Positions 1 through 8,660 of a DNA stretch of 40,756 nucleotides are shown here, in pieces. The translations under genes were made by a program, and so were the position numbers. Source of the stretch: Verrucomicrobiales bacterium. GTDB lineage: Bacteria > Verrucomicrobiota > Verrucomicrobiia > Verrucomicrobiales > DEV007. Position 1 is the first letter of the stretch; every line of letters starts with the position of its first letter. The notes under the pieces were generated by a model, which made no database searches, was not told the origin of the DNA, and was given only the letters and a program-made list of their open reading frames with translations. The DNA is taken from positions 104,590 through 145,345 of the forward strand of contig JARGPH010000003.1 in the NCBI GenBank assembly GCA_029213065.1, in the 5' to 3' direction.

Positions 1-660
1 GTCACCTCCGAGGGCGGCAAACCAGTCGACGAAGCGCAGCTGGTTGTCTGAGGCGAGTTGTTTGATTTGGTCACGAAAGACAGCGAGTCGGGCGTTGTTC
101 TCTGTCTGGTCGGGGAGGGGATCTCCGAGGTTTTCGAGGGGCGGCGGGGAAATGAGGACGATTTCCCGAAGCGAGCCGCCTGCCGCGGAGCGGAGCCGAT
201 CGATCTTTTCCTGATAGCCTTTGATGAAAATCTCGAGGCTGCTCTGAAGCCCGTTCGCGGAGGGCTCACTGTAAATCGGCTCGTCGGTCCAGCCCTGGTC
301 GACAGACATGGCCGCTCCGGTGCCGTAGCAAAGGAAAATGACCTGTGGTTTGAACTCTGAAATCACTGAGGAAAGACGTTCGCGACCTTCCTGCGGAGGC
401 CCGAAATAGGAGCGGGAATCGCCAAAGACAGAGTCGCCGCTCCAGCCGAGATTCCGGATCGTGAGATTCTTAACTTCGGGGCCTGCTGCGAGTTGCAGTG
501 ATTCCTCAATATGGCCGTGAAGGCGGGCACGCTCGATGACAGTGTTGCCGATGAGCGCGATGCGGTCACCGGACTTCAGGAGCGACTCCTCGCCATTCGC
601 TGATGATGCGAGTGAAAACGCGAGGCAGCAGAGGAGGATTCGAACGGAGGTAGGCTTCAT
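1..660 (-). CDS. SGNH/GDSL-hydrolase-like secreted protein, C-terminus cut off by window edge
   Basis: The reading frame starts at ATG 660 on the minus strand and is open to base 1, giving 220 residues without a stop. The first 24 residues form a signal peptide (basic start, hydrophobic stretch, small residues before GEES). The following GDRIALIGNT and GWSGDSV segments match the first blocks of the SGNH-hydrolase fold as found in planctomycete and verrucomicrobial secreted proteins, often fused to sugar-dehydrogenase or haem domains. In block I the usual catalytic Ser of GDS is replaced (GNT), so esterase activity is doubtful from what is visible. The fold is fairly clear. The substrate cannot be told, and later domains, if any, lie outside the window. 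Confidence 0.75.
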   Translation of the reverse strand, partial: MKPTSVRILLCCLAFSLASSANGEESLLKSGDRIALIGNTVIERARLHGHIEESLQLAAGPEVKNLTIRNLGWSGDSVFGDSRSYFGPPQEGRERLSSVISEFKPQVIFLCYGTGAAMSVDQGWTDEPIYSEPSANGLQSSLEIFIKGYQEKIDRLRSAAGGSLREIVLISPPPLENLGDPLPDQTENNARLAVFRDQIKQLASDNQLRFVDWFAALGGD

Positions 661-1006
661 AGAAAGATCGTTTAAAGGTCGGACGGGATCGTATTTGCGG
701 CCAGTCCTCATACACGCTAGGCATGTGCCATAAGAAGCATTGGTTGTATCGCATTGTCGGGAGGCTGCCTAGAGATTTGAACAGAAAAAGTAACGATGCA
801 GCGGCCTGATCGAGGCTTCCTCGAGGTTGCGTGGCGTGGTGATGCAGTTCCTCCCTGTTTCCTGACACTGCCAGTCGCTCATTTTGCGATAAATCCTGAC
901 GAATGATTCGTTTCGAGCGTATCAGGTCCGGATATCGAGGTTGCAGGCACCCCGATGACAGCGTAATTCAGGCATGTCGGCGTATTGCCGGGAAAAGGAA
1001 CCACTT
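661..1006. other. Intergenic region, no gene recognised
   Basis: These 346 bases separate the divergent SGNH and DUF4199 genes. Short frames here lack coding character or family likeness. The only structure seen is a small perfect palindrome, ACGAAT-G-ATTCGT, at 899-911. It could be an operator for the downstream pair, but a 6-bp arm may be chance. Confidence 0.5.
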
Positions 1007-1510
1007 ATGAGATTATTAGAGCTGAAATGGGGCTGTCTGATCGGTCTGGCCGGATTGATTTGGTTGTATGCCTCGTATTTTCTGGGGCTTCACACAAACG
1101 GGATTGGAAAAATCCAGTTGATGGCCGGCTTGAGTTTTATAATTTCTCTGGTCGCCTACGGGTTCGCTTTACTGGCTGTGGTCAAAGTCGAGCCGGAAAC
1201 CTCTTTCGCGGAAGGATTGAAGTCGGGCGGAATCATGGCCGTGATCGCTGCAGTGATCGCGGTTGTCGCGCAGTTCGGTTATTTTCACTGGATTAACCCT
1301 GACTGGACTGATTACATGATGGAGCAGACACGGCTGCATTTTGAAGCTGCGGGGATGTCCAACGAGCTGGTTGAAGAGCAGGTGAAATGGGCTTCGATGA
1401 ACTTCAGTTTGAAAAGCTATGCGATGCAGGCCGGACTGGGGGCGCTCGTGTCGGGCTTCGTGTTTTCCGCGATTCTCATGGGAATGATCCGTTATTTTAA
1501 AACTCGATGA
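1007..1510 (+). CDS. DUF4199-like four-helix membrane protein
   Basis: A 167-residue integral membrane protein of unknown function. Hydrophobic segments lie at about residues 8-27, 34-58, 70-90 and 140-162, and the loop before the last helix carries WTDYMMEQTRLHFEAAGMS. The helix pattern, the length and this Glu/Met-rich loop fit the DUF4199 family, found mostly in Bacteroidetes and PVC bacteria. I chose ATG 1007 over the in-frame ATG at 974 because a purine-rich GGAAAAGGAA (991-1000) sits six bases upstream. The stop overlaps the next start by four bases (ATGA), so the two genes are very probably translationally coupled. No catalytic residues are apparent. Confidence 0.8.
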   Translation: MRLLELKWGCLIGLAGLIWLYASYFLGLHTNGIGKIQLMAGLSFIISLVAYGFALLAVVKVEPETSFAEGLKSGGIMAVIAAVIAVVAQFGYFHWINPDWTDYMMEQTRLHFEAAGMSNELVEEQVKWASMNFSLKSYAMQAGLGALVSGFVFSAILMGMIRYFKTR

Positions 1511-2082
1511 AAAAATTCACCCGCACTCAGGTTCTCATTGTGGCGACCTTGTCGCTTATACTGCCGTTTCTCGGCTGGATTGGTCTCGTTAAATTAGGGC
1601 ATCTCGGCACGCCGGGGCAACCCATCGCTCCGCCCTTCAACTTGTCTGACCGAATTTCGACGATTGAAGTCAATACCAGCGAGGAAGGAGAGCGAACCGC
1701 GCGTTTTCACGGGTGGAAGCCGGGTGCTCCGGAATTGACTGGTGACGCCTTTCTCGAAGAAATAGAACGACGCAGAGAGGCGCTCCCCTGGATCTACAGT
1801 TTTCTGGACGTCACCTCGGTTACCGGTGTGCTCTGGGTCGCTTTCGGCTTTGCCGGCCAGGCTGTTTTTATGGGACGGATGGTCGCTCAGTGGCGAGCCA
1901 GCGAAAAAGCAAAATCTTCGGTCGTCCCTCCCGTTTTCTGGTGGTTGAGTCTCCTCGGATCCTCCATGCTGATGGTCTATTTCCTCTGGCGGAAAGAGAT
2001 CGTCGGATTCCTCGGGCAGAGCACCGGTTGGTTCATCTACATCCGCAACCTGTGGTTCATCTACGGGAAGGCGAACCGTTAA
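1507..2082 (+). CDS. LAB_N (lipid A biosynthesis N-terminal domain) membrane protein
   Basis: A 191-residue protein. An N-terminal helix (about 8-28) is followed by a periplasmic-type loop of roughly 70 residues, then three hydrophobic segments in the second half. The stretch GFAGQAVFMGRMVAQW, followed by PPVFWWLSLLGS and the closing STGWFIYIRNLWFI, is the hallmark of the LAB_N domain, found free-standing or fused to lipid-A disaccharide synthase and glycosyltransferases. The free-standing form is thought to act in envelope lipid or sugar-lipid handling, but its chemistry is not settled. It is coupled to the upstream DUF4199 gene by a 4-bp overlap, which suggests a shared envelope role. The extra N-terminal helix and loop are unusual for the domain. 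Confidence 0.85.
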   Translation: MKKFTRTQVLIVATLSLILPFLGWIGLVKLGHLGTPGQPIAPPFNLSDRISTIEVNTSEEGERTARFHGWKPGAPELTGDAFLEEIERRREALPWIYSFLDVTSVTGVLWVAFGFAGQAVFMGRMVAQWRASEKAKSSVVPPVFWWLSLLGSSMLMVYFLWRKEIVGFLGQSTGWFIYIRNLWFIYGKANR

Positions 2083-2086
2083 TGGA

Positions 2087-2845
2087 TCACAATCCTTCGC
2101 GGGTCCCGGTGAGAACTTCTTTCCGGGCTTCCTCGTCGAGGTCTCCGACCCGGGTGTAGGTGCCTCCGAAATAGGCTCTTACCCCGTGGTAATACATCGT
2201 GTTGACTCCGCGGACCGTCAGTCGCGGTCCTGTATTGGCCTCTTCGAAAATCAGCCAGGTCTCGGGATCATCCTCTCCTTTTTCGTCGGTTCCCGCGTCG
2301 GTGAAAAATGCCATGGATTCGTTGGTTTTAGCCTGTCCGGTGAGCATGCCGAGATGGTAGGTGGGACCCCTTACCACTTCGATAAAGAAGCGGAAAGTCC
2401 CCGTGTCTTTATCCTCTAAAATTCGCAGCCATCCGCCGTAGCCATCGGTCCATTCTCCGTCCCAGATGCTGTCGCGTTCAGAGCCTTTGACCCAGCCTTC
2501 AACGATTCGGGTGCGTGTTTGTGTGAGGAACTTCATGGTGCGCCAGTAGGCGGTTGATGATTCTTCACGTTCTTCGAACTCCGGCCCGTCATCGTAGATC
2601 GCTGACGAGAGTGAACTTGCGTCGCGGAACTCAATCCATTCCCGCTGGTCTTCCTGCAGCTCGGTAAACTCCCATTCGTCGAGGGCTTCCCTCGCGGATT
2701 GGTAGGCTTTGTTCAGCGCTGCGTCGGCGGTTTTAAAACCGGCCTTCTCCTGTGCGAGTGTGAGAGGTTTCTCCTCCTGCGCCTGCACTGTTGGTAGCGG
2801 ACAAACGAGGTAGGTCAGGGCGAAGAAGAGCGGTAACGATCTCAT
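2087..2845 (-). CDS. Secreted LprI/DUF1311-like protein
   Basis: A 252-residue protein from ATG 2845. A longer TTG-started frame from 2881 exists, but the signal peptide (MRSLPLFFALTYLVCPLPTVQA, cut before QEEK) begins at this ATG. Residues 25-110 carry the charged helical pattern of the LprI N-terminal/DUF1311 family: FKTADAALNKAYQ, then LQEDQREWIEFRD. The second half (about 115-250) has WDGEWTDGYGGWLRI and later beta-rich strands that could be a lipocalin-like barrel. I do not recognise it as a named domain. The family includes lysozyme inhibitors, but a role in lysozyme resistance here is only a possibility. The gene converges on the LAB_N gene, with four bases between the two stops. Confidence 0.75.
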   Translation of the reverse strand: MRSLPLFFALTYLVCPLPTVQAQEEKPLTLAQEKAGFKTADAALNKAYQSAREALDEWEFTELQEDQREWIEFRDASSLSSAIYDDGPEFEEREESSTAYWRTMKFLTQTRTRIVEGWVKGSERDSIWDGEWTDGYGGWLRILEDKDTGTFRFFIEVVRGPTYHLGMLTGQAKTNESMAFFTDAGTDEKGEDDPETWLIFEEANTGPRLTVRGVNTMYYHGVRAYFGGTYTRVGDLDEEARKEVLTGTREGL

Positions 2846-2921
2846 GCCGGTTAATGTGCTTGAGAATAGGAAATCTGGCAAGCCGTTGCAGCGCTATTGC
2901 GCTGCCTGAGATGAAATCGCT

Positions 2922-3320
2922 TCATTCGGAAAAGAGTGAACCCTCGATTGGCTTCAGTCCCAGTTTGGTTTCAGGCTCCCATTTCAGTCCCCATTTCAGC
3001 ATCTCAGTGAGGACAGGTTTGAGCGCTTTCCCTTTGGCGGTGAGATGATACCCGTAGCGTTTCCCGCCCTCAGTGAGAGGTCTTTTCTCCACCACATTCG
3101 ATTCGACAAGCCGCTCGAGACGGTCTGTAAGAATGTTAGTAGGAACGTTTTCCGGAGATTCGCAGAACTCTTTGAACCTCGTTCTCCCCAGCATGAGATC
3201 CCGGACGACAAGCAAGGTCCAGCGATCCCCGAAGAGATCCAGCCCGCATGACAGGGGGCAGGGGGAGCGCCGCTCAGGCCCCGGGTTTTGTTTCAGGGGA
3301 GATTTTTCCTTATGAGACAT
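2922..3320 (-). CDS. HxlR-family transcriptional regulator
   Basis: A winged-helix DNA-binding protein of 132 residues from ATG 3320. An in-frame TTG at 3356 lies inside the operator-like dyad and is a less likely start. The family signature is plain: a Cys shortly before the first helix (CPLSCGLDLFGDRWTLLVVRD), then RFKEF, NILTDRLERL and the wing YGYHLTAKGKAL. HxlR regulators commonly respond to electrophiles, quinones or redox change, sometimes through the N-terminal Cys. Here there are two such Cys three residues apart. It is divergent from a DUF1569 gene and the shared intergenic region holds matching half-sites, so it probably represses both genes. Confidence 0.92.
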   Translation of the reverse strand: MSHKEKSPLKQNPGPERRSPCPLSCGLDLFGDRWTLLVVRDLMLGRTRFKEFCESPENVPTNILTDRLERLVESNVVEKRPLTEGGKRYGYHLTAKGKALKPVLTEMLKWGLKWEPETKLGLKPIEGSLFSE

Positions 3321-3347
3321 CTCTGAAAAGGTATCGCCATATTTTAA

Positions 3348-3388
3348 TACTTGCAAAAGACAAGTAAAACACTTTTAATTTGCAAGTA
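3348..3388. promoter_or_regulatory. Probable HxlR operator: dyad half-sites in divergent promoter
   Basis: Three half-sites lie between the divergent genes: TACTTG at 3348-3353, CAAGTA at 3361-3366 and CAAGTA at 3383-3388. The first two form TACTTG-N7-CAAGTA, resembling the TACT/AGTA dyads described for HxlR-type regulators. The outer pair forms a perfect 10-bp inverted repeat (TACTTGCAAA / TTTGCAAGTA). The two CAAGTA copies are 22 bp apart, about two helical turns, so two dimers could bind one face. The right half-site abuts the DUF1569 start codon. Confidence 0.65.
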
Positions 3389-3985
3389 ATGAAAGAAGAC
3401 ACATTTGGAGAAACGTCGCAGCCTCAGTTGGATCGACCCGGTGCCGGGCTTCCGGCGATTGAGCTTTTTATCGCAAAACGGATCGTTGCGGCAAAGTATC
3501 GAAAGATGAGCCGGGACGAGGTCATTGCAGATTTTGAGAGAGAGCGGGTCCTCATCAGCGGGATCGCCTCGCGTGTGGCACCGGAAATTGGATCAAAACG
3601 GGTTCTCGTGAAGCGGCAGCGGGGAATGGAGGACAGTAGCCGGTTCTGGTCAATCTACATGGTGTTGGATCACCTCCGGATTGTGAACGAAGCGGTTTCG
3701 AGCTTTATCGGGTTGTTAGGGGAAGGGAAATGCCCTCATGATCAGGCGGATACGGCGAAAGTTAAACCTGCCGCGGGGGTGGGGCCTGAAGTGATTGATG
3801 TTTTCAATGCCACCTGTCGCGACTTGGCCGGGGTGGTGGCATCGATTGATCGTCTCGATACCCGGGTGAAGCATCCTCACCCCTGGTTCGGCCCCTTTGA
3901 TGCCGGGCAGTGGCATCACATGGCGGCGTTCCATATGACGCTTCATCGTAAGCAGATCGAGGCGATTCTGCGAGAGTTGAGCTGA
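3389..3985 (+). CDS. DUF1569 / DinB-like four-helix protein
   Basis: A 198-residue cytoplasmic protein. The closing HPWFGPFDAGQWHHMAAFHMTLHRKQIEAI is typical of DUF1569, a branch of the DinB/YfiT-like metal-binding four-helix bundles. The His in VLDHL (about residue 95) and the later WHHM and HMTLHRKQ histidines could form the metal site. Family members include thiol-dependent transferases, so a detoxification role under an electrophile-sensing HxlR regulator is plausible but inferred. ATG 3389 is chosen over the in-frame TTG at 3380, which is part of the operator dyad. No good Shine-Dalgarno sequence precedes it. Confidence 0.75.
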   Translation: MKEDTFGETSQPQLDRPGAGLPAIELFIAKRIVAAKYRKMSRDEVIADFERERVLISGIASRVAPEIGSKRVLVKRQRGMEDSSRFWSIYMVLDHLRIVNEAVSSFIGLLGEGKCPHDQADTAKVKPAAGVGPEVIDVFNATCRDLAGVVASIDRLDTRVKHPHPWFGPFDAGQWHHMAAFHMTLHRKQIEAILRELS

Positions 3986-4260
3986 TTTCCCGGCGGCTTC
4001 GTTTAGTTGGATTGTTCGAGTGATAGAGTAAAGTTAACTATTTAATTATATGTAAACAATTCTACGTTAGTAGTTTAACGGGTATGCGCAGGTGGAGAGC
4101 GGTGCGTTCGAATCGTATAGCATTAAAAAGATGACGATATTGTCATTTGAATTTGCCGGAGTGGCCTGCAAATTGCTTTGGGATCGGGACTTGATTCAGG
4201 TTGCCCGCGACAGTGGCGATCCCTGCCGGAGTGGCGTTCTTCGCTTGCTCAATACAACTG

Positions 4261-5163
4261 ATGAACAGAGAAGGAATAAGAGACAAGGGGGCGGGAGGCG
4301 TTGTAAAGAGTCTTTCAATTCTCGTATTTGTCTTTGGTGTTGCTTCCGGGAAAGTTCAAGCTGCGGTTCCCGCCAATAATCTCAATTACCCTGTTTTGAT
4401 TGAGGTGGCTTCGGGAATGACTGGTTCCGGTTTTTTTCTCGAGGCCGGGAGAAGTATTTATTTAGTCACCGCGCGCCATGTCCTCGACCCCGGGAAGGAA
4501 ACCGGGGAGATCACCGTCTATGCTCAGACAATCAATCGTGGATACCCGGATCGGCTGAAGCTGACGCTCGACACCGGGGTTTTGCATGAGAACGGGCATA
4601 TCCTCGTTCATCGCGGGCGTGACGTTGTTGCCATCAAAATCGGAAAGATGGAGGGAGACGGGGATTTTGCGCCATTTGTTTATCACGAGGGCGTCGAGCT
4701 GGCACAAAAAGGAACCCTCACTGCCGTTGCTGAGGTAAACACTGTTTCGTTTCAGGATATCGGTGTTACCAACCGGGTTTATGTGATGGGATATCCCGTC
4801 TCGGTCGGGGTGGCCAGTGCGAAACAACTGGATTACCGGACCCCGCTGGTGAGGACGGGGATTGTCGCGGGAAAGAATCTACAGGATGGCGCCGTCATTC
4901 TCGATTGTCAGGTGGATGGCGGGAATAGCGGTGGCCCCGTCATTCAAATGTCAGAGGATTCCAACGGAAAGCGGCACTATCACGTGATCGGAATGGTCAG
5001 TGAGTTTGTTCCTTCGGCTGAAGAGTGGGTCAGTCAGTCAAGAGGTCAGGTAGCCGTGAATATTTCCAATTCGGGGTATTCAGTGGTGGAGCCAATGGAT
5101 TCGATCTGGCAGTTGATTCAGTTTCCCGAATTGTCCCTTTCGCAGGATGCCGGAAAGCGTTGA
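4261..5163 (+). CDS. Secreted trypsin-like serine protease
   Basis: A 300-residue protein from ATG 4261. An in-frame TTG at 4201 would put 20 extra residues before the signal peptide. Residues 17-34 form the signal (SLSILVFVFGVASG, cut after VQA). The chymotrypsin-fold triad is visible: His73 in TARHVL, Asp121 in DVVAIKI and Ser223 in DGGNSGGPV. There is no PDZ domain, unlike DegP/HtrA. The protein should act in the periplasm or outside the cell. It converges on the NMT1-type hybrid kinase, with 15 bp between the stops. Its substrate is unknown. The long insert between Asp and Ser (about 100 residues) is within the family's range. Confidence 0.88.
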   Translation: MNREGIRDKGAGGVVKSLSILVFVFGVASGKVQAAVPANNLNYPVLIEVASGMTGSGFFLEAGRSIYLVTARHVLDPGKETGEITVYAQTINRGYPDRLKLTLDTGVLHENGHILVHRGRDVVAIKIGKMEGDGDFAPFVYHEGVELAQKGTLTAVAEVNTVSFQDIGVTNRVYVMGYPVSVGVASAKQLDYRTPLVRTGIVAGKNLQDGAVILDCQVDGGNSGGPVIQMSEDSNGKRHYHVIGMVSEFVPSAEEWVSQSRGQVAVNISNSGYSVVEPMDSIWQLIQFPELSLSQDAGKR

Positions 5164-5178
5164 ATTCCGCAGGCTTGA

Positions 5179-8100
5179 TTAAGCTGTCAAAGCGACCCCG
5201 TCGAGAACGGCCCGGACTTCGGCGAGGAGGTGTTCGGGCAGGTAGGGTTTTCCGATGAACGAGACGTCTTCAGGAAATACCGCGTTACCCCGGAAGATTT
5301 CGGCGGTGTATCCGCTGGAGTAGATCACCTTCAGTGATGGTTTTTCCGCCTGGAGTCGAACTGAGAGCTCGTGTCCCGACATGCCTTCCGGCATCACGAT
5401 ATCGGTGAGGAGGAGGTCAACATTGGCTCCGAACTGTTCCCATACCCCGAGCGCCTGTTGGCCGCTGTGGGCCTCAATGACATGATAGCCGTGCTTGGTG
5501 AGAATCTTCTTTGCGACGAGACGCAGACCGTCTTCATCCTCGACGAGGAGAATCGTTTCTCCGCCGCGACTGGCGGGGCGTGTCTTGTCGGCAGGCTCCA
5601 GCACCTGAAGGGGGGAATCGGGAGCAACGTTGGTGATCGGGAGCCAGACGGTGAATATGGTTCCTTTACCCACCTTGCTGTCGACGTCGAGCCAACCGTT
5701 GTGTTGATCCATAATACCGAACACGGTGGCGAGCCCCAGCCCGGTTCCTTTACCGACCTCTTTCGTGGTGAAAAACGGTTCAAAAATGTGAGGAAGGTCT
5801 TCTGCAGGAATTCCTTTTCCCGTGTCTTTGATGTCGATGCGGACAAACTCGCCGGGTTCGAGTGAACGGGGGAGCGCTTCCGAGTTTCTCTGCAGTTCGA
5901 CGACACTGGTTTTAATCGTTAAGAGGCCTCCGTCCGGCATGGCATCTCGACCGTTCACGGCGAGATTCAGGATAACCTGTTCCAGCATTCCTTTGTCGGC
6001 CCGAATGAAAGTAGGCTCCGGGCAAAGCTCGGTTCGGAGTTGGATGTCTTCCCCGATGAGGCGGGTCAACATGCTGATGACACTTTCCGTGCTTTCGTTG
6101 ACCTGGAGGGTTTTAAACTGGATTGCCTGCTGGCGGCTGAAAGCGAGAAGCTGGCCGGTGAGACTGGCTGCGCGTTCGCTTGCGTTGGTGATCTCAGTGA
6201 CGGCATGAAGGCATTGTGAGCTGTTGTTGCTCCCGTTTGAGCCTTTGACGTGCTCGTCCCATTCGTCTTTTACAATGCTCGCATTCCCTTGAATGACGGT
6301 GAGAAGATTGTTGAAGTCGTGAGCGACACCTCCGGCGAGTTGACCGATTGCCTCCATCTTCTGCGACTGGCGCAGTTTTTCCTCCAATCGATGATGCTCA
6401 GTGACATCGCGGACAAAGAAATTGAAGGCGACCTGGTGACCTTCCGGAAGGATTGAGAGCGAGATCTCAGCAGGGAAGCTCGACCCGTCGGAACGAAAGG
6501 CGTCCATCTCAAATCGAAGTTCGTTTGATTCCTCTTTATCGGCATCAAAGAAGTCGTCCAGTTGCGGAAACATCTTCTTCACGGGAGCGCCTATCGCTTC
6601 GTTCTCCGGGTATCCGAAGACATCGACTGACTGGCAGTTCCAATGCACGACTTCACCTTTCGAATTCACTCCGATGACGGCGTCGAGTGCGCTGTCGAGA
6701 AGAAGCTGATTGAGTTCGGCCGTTTGCTGCAGAACTTCCGCGGAGCGTTTTCGCTCGCTGATATCAAACTCGAAGACGGTCACGCCGGCGATTTGTTTGT
6801 CCTGTGAGATTGAGTGGAACGAGGCTTCGTGGACTTGTCGCCCCGTAGGATCGGGAACTGTAAACTCCGCGGTGAACCGGTCACCCTGGAGGGCTCTCTC
6901 AAAATAGAGCTCCCACTGACGCCGTTCATGTTCCTCGAAGAAATCAAAGACAGAATCCCCCTCGGCGATTGTCTTTCCGGTGCGGCGCCAGAGAGCCTGG
7001 CGGAACTGGGTGTTGGAGCTGATAAGAATACCCTCCCGATCCACAGACCAAATCAAACCACGGGTGTGTTCAACGAGTGAGGAAAGGCTGCTACGCGACG
7101 TTTCGAGATCAAAGGCGACTGCCTTCTGCTCGGTAATATCGATTCCCTCGGCGACGATAAACTCCAGCGAGTTGTCCGCCCGGGAAACCGGCCTGAGAGA
7201 AAAGTCCAGGGTTCGAACCTTCCCTTCGGAGGTTGTTAGATCTGTCTCAAGGCGGATCCCTTTACCTCCGTTTTGAATGCGTTCGATGCCTTTCGAAATT
7301 TCACTCGAGGCGACCGAGGATGTCTCCCAAAGAGGCGTGTCTGAGAAGTCGACACCGAGAACCTCTGAGCGGTTTACTCCGGTGAATTCAATCGCCCGCC
7401 GGTTCAATTCCACCAACCGGCCATCGTTTGAAAGGAGGGCGAGGACATTGTTCGAATTGTTGAGGATCGCATGAAGCTTCCGTTCGCCCCTGAGCATTGC
7501 CTCGGTTCGTTGGTCGACCTTTCGGCGAAGGAGGATGTTCCAGAAGAGAACCATGAGTCCCGAACCTGCGATACAGGCGAGTGTAAAGATCCATTGCTGA
7601 AGGCTGTAGGAATGAGCGTCGGGATCGTAGATGAAATCATCAAGCCAATCTTCATTCTTCGGCGCTTCTGCTATTCCGGCTCCTGCAAACGTGTCGGCTA
7701 TCTGCGACCAGCGCCCCGGGTTCATGTGCCCGATTTCGACGAGGTCCGGCAAGATCAGGTTTTGCATTTCTGCTGCTTCGAATTCGAGATTTGCCCGCTC
7801 AATACCCCGTTCGCGGACCCCGGGAAGGGTGAGAATGTGGTCGATTATCTCATCGGGGTTTTGCATTGCGTACTTCCATCCGCGGGAAGTCGCTCGAATC
7901 ATTGCCTCGACCTCTGATTTGCGATTTTTGATCATCGCTTCGGTTGTGAACAGAGTGTCACCGTAAAAATCGACGCCGTAGTCGGATATTCTAAGGACAG
8001 TGGGCTTAATTCCGCGGGCCTCGAGTTGGAACGGTTCCGCCGTCGTGTAGCCGGTCATTACGTCCACTTTCCCTGAGATGAGATCGTCAAGCTGCCATGA

Positions 8101-8625
8101 ATGGGGAACGAAGTTGATCCGGTCTTTAGGCAATCCTTCCCGTTTCAGCAAGGCGTGCATTTGAGCCGCGCCCTGATCTCCTGACAGCATCATCGTTCTA
8201 TCAATCAAGTCCGAAGGACGGGAGATGGGTGAATCCCCGGTGCTGATCAGCGCGTAGGGGGAGTGCTGAAAGACCGCAAGACAGGCCACAACGGGTTTGT
8301 CATTCATTCTTGCGAGCAACAAATCTCCAGCCGAAACCCCGAAATCAGCACGCCCCGCGAGAACACTGTTCAAGGGGGGCTTTTCAGGGGTACTTTCGAA
8401 AATCTCAACTTCAAGGCCTTCCTCAGCAAAGAAGCCTTGAATCTCCGCCGCATAGTAGCCGGCGAACTGAAACTGGTGCCTCCACTTCAACTGAAGGGAT
8501 ACCTGACTTTTGTCTGTACTGTCAGCGAAAGAGAATTGTCCGAAAAGAGATAAGAGCACAACACTTAGCGTGTTGTGCAGGAAGCCTCGCGGGGAGAGAG
8601 GGAAGCTGTAGTTTGGCACCGACAT
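5179..8625 (-). CDS. Hybrid histidine kinase with periplasmic NMT1/THI5 binding domain and three PAS domains
   Basis: An 1148-residue one-piece sensor. The order is: signal anchor (about 15-34); an NMT1/THI5/SsuA-like solute-binding domain (42-320, opening VSLQLKWRHQFQFAGYYAA); a membrane helix (344-366); PAS domains at about 383-500, 510-628 and 638-745; HisKA with phosphoacceptor His769 in AHDFNNLL; an HATPase (875-995, with DTGKGIP and GKGTGLGLA); and a receiver (1024-1145) with EDED, Asp1075 and Lys1126. The binding-domain family recognises pyrimidine precursors of thiamine and sulfonates, so the kinase probably senses a small nitrogen heterocycle or similar solute. The ligand is not known. 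All core kinase and receiver residues are present. No response regulator gene is adjacent, so output must go through another protein. Confidence 0.93.
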   Translation of the reverse strand: MSVPNYSFPLSPRGFLHNTLSVVLLSLFGQFSFADSTDKSQVSLQLKWRHQFQFAGYYAAEIQGFFAEEGLEVEIFESTPEKPPLNSVLAGRADFGVSAGDLLLARMNDKPVVACLAVFQHSPYALISTGDSPISRPSDLIDRTMMLSGDQGAAQMHALLKREGLPKDRINFVPHSWQLDDLISGKVDVMTGYTTAEPFQLEARGIKPTVLRISDYGVDFYGDTLFTTEAMIKNRKSEVEAMIRATSRGWKYAMQNPDEIIDHILTLPGVRERGIERANLEFEAAEMQNLILPDLVEIGHMNPGRWSQIADTFAGAGIAEAPKNEDWLDDFIYDPDAHSYSLQQWIFTLACIAGSGLMVLFWNILLRRKVDQRTEAMLRGERKLHAILNNSNNVLALLSNDGRLVELNRRAIEFTGVNRSEVLGVDFSDTPLWETSSVASSEISKGIERIQNGGKGIRLETDLTTSEGKVRTLDFSLRPVSRADNSLEFIVAEGIDITEQKAVAFDLETSRSSLSSLVEHTRGLIWSVDREGILISSNTQFRQALWRRTGKTIAEGDSVFDFFEEHERRQWELYFERALQGDRFTAEFTVPDPTGRQVHEASFHSISQDKQIAGVTVFEFDISERKRSAEVLQQTAELNQLLLDSALDAVIGVNSKGEVVHWNCQSVDVFGYPENEAIGAPVKKMFPQLDDFFDADKEESNELRFEMDAFRSDGSSFPAEISLSILPEGHQVAFNFFVRDVTEHHRLEEKLRQSQKMEAIGQLAGGVAHDFNNLLTVIQGNASIVKDEWDEHVKGSNGSNNSSQCLHAVTEITNASERAASLTGQLLAFSRQQAIQFKTLQVNESTESVISMLTRLIGEDIQLRTELCPEPTFIRADKGMLEQVILNLAVNGRDAMPDGGLLTIKTSVVELQRNSEALPRSLEPGEFVRIDIKDTGKGIPAEDLPHIFEPFFTTKEVGKGTGLGLATVFGIMDQHNGWLDVDSKVGKGTIFTVWLPITNVAPDSPLQVLEPADKTRPASRGGETILLVEDEDGLRLVAKKILTKHGYHVIEAHSGQQALGVWEQFGANVDLLLTDIVMPEGMSGHELSVRLQAEKPSLKVIYSSGYTAEIFRGNAVFPEDVSFIGKPYLPEHLLAEVRAVLDGVALTA

Positions 8626-8641
8626 GGGGAAGAATAAATCA

Positions 8642-8660
8642 TAGATTTATCATAAATCTA
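8642..8660. promoter_or_regulatory. Perfect 9-bp-arm palindrome upstream of the NMT1-type kinase
   Basis: TAGATTTAT-C-ATAAATCTA is perfectly symmetric with a one-base centre and ends 16 bp before the kinase ATG at 8625, in an AT-rich 239-bp intergenic region shared with the divergent GAF kinase. The position suits a repressor operator in the 5' untranslated or promoter region. AT-rich palindromes also arise by chance, and the factor is unknown. Confidence 0.45.

Noticed and set aside
4066-4125. tRNA-like stretch with TAGTTTAACGGG (D-arm-like) and GTTCGAAT (T-loop-like) in the right order
   Set aside because: Only about 37 bases separate the D-stem start from the T-loop, where about 44 are needed. 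No anticodon arm or acceptor pairing can be drawn. At most it is a decayed tRNA fragment.
5371-5906. Long overlapping frames on both strands within the hybrid kinase gene
   Set aside because: They lie inside a kinase frame with intact HATPase and receiver motifs. The overlapping frames show no family likeness and reflect GC-biased codon use.
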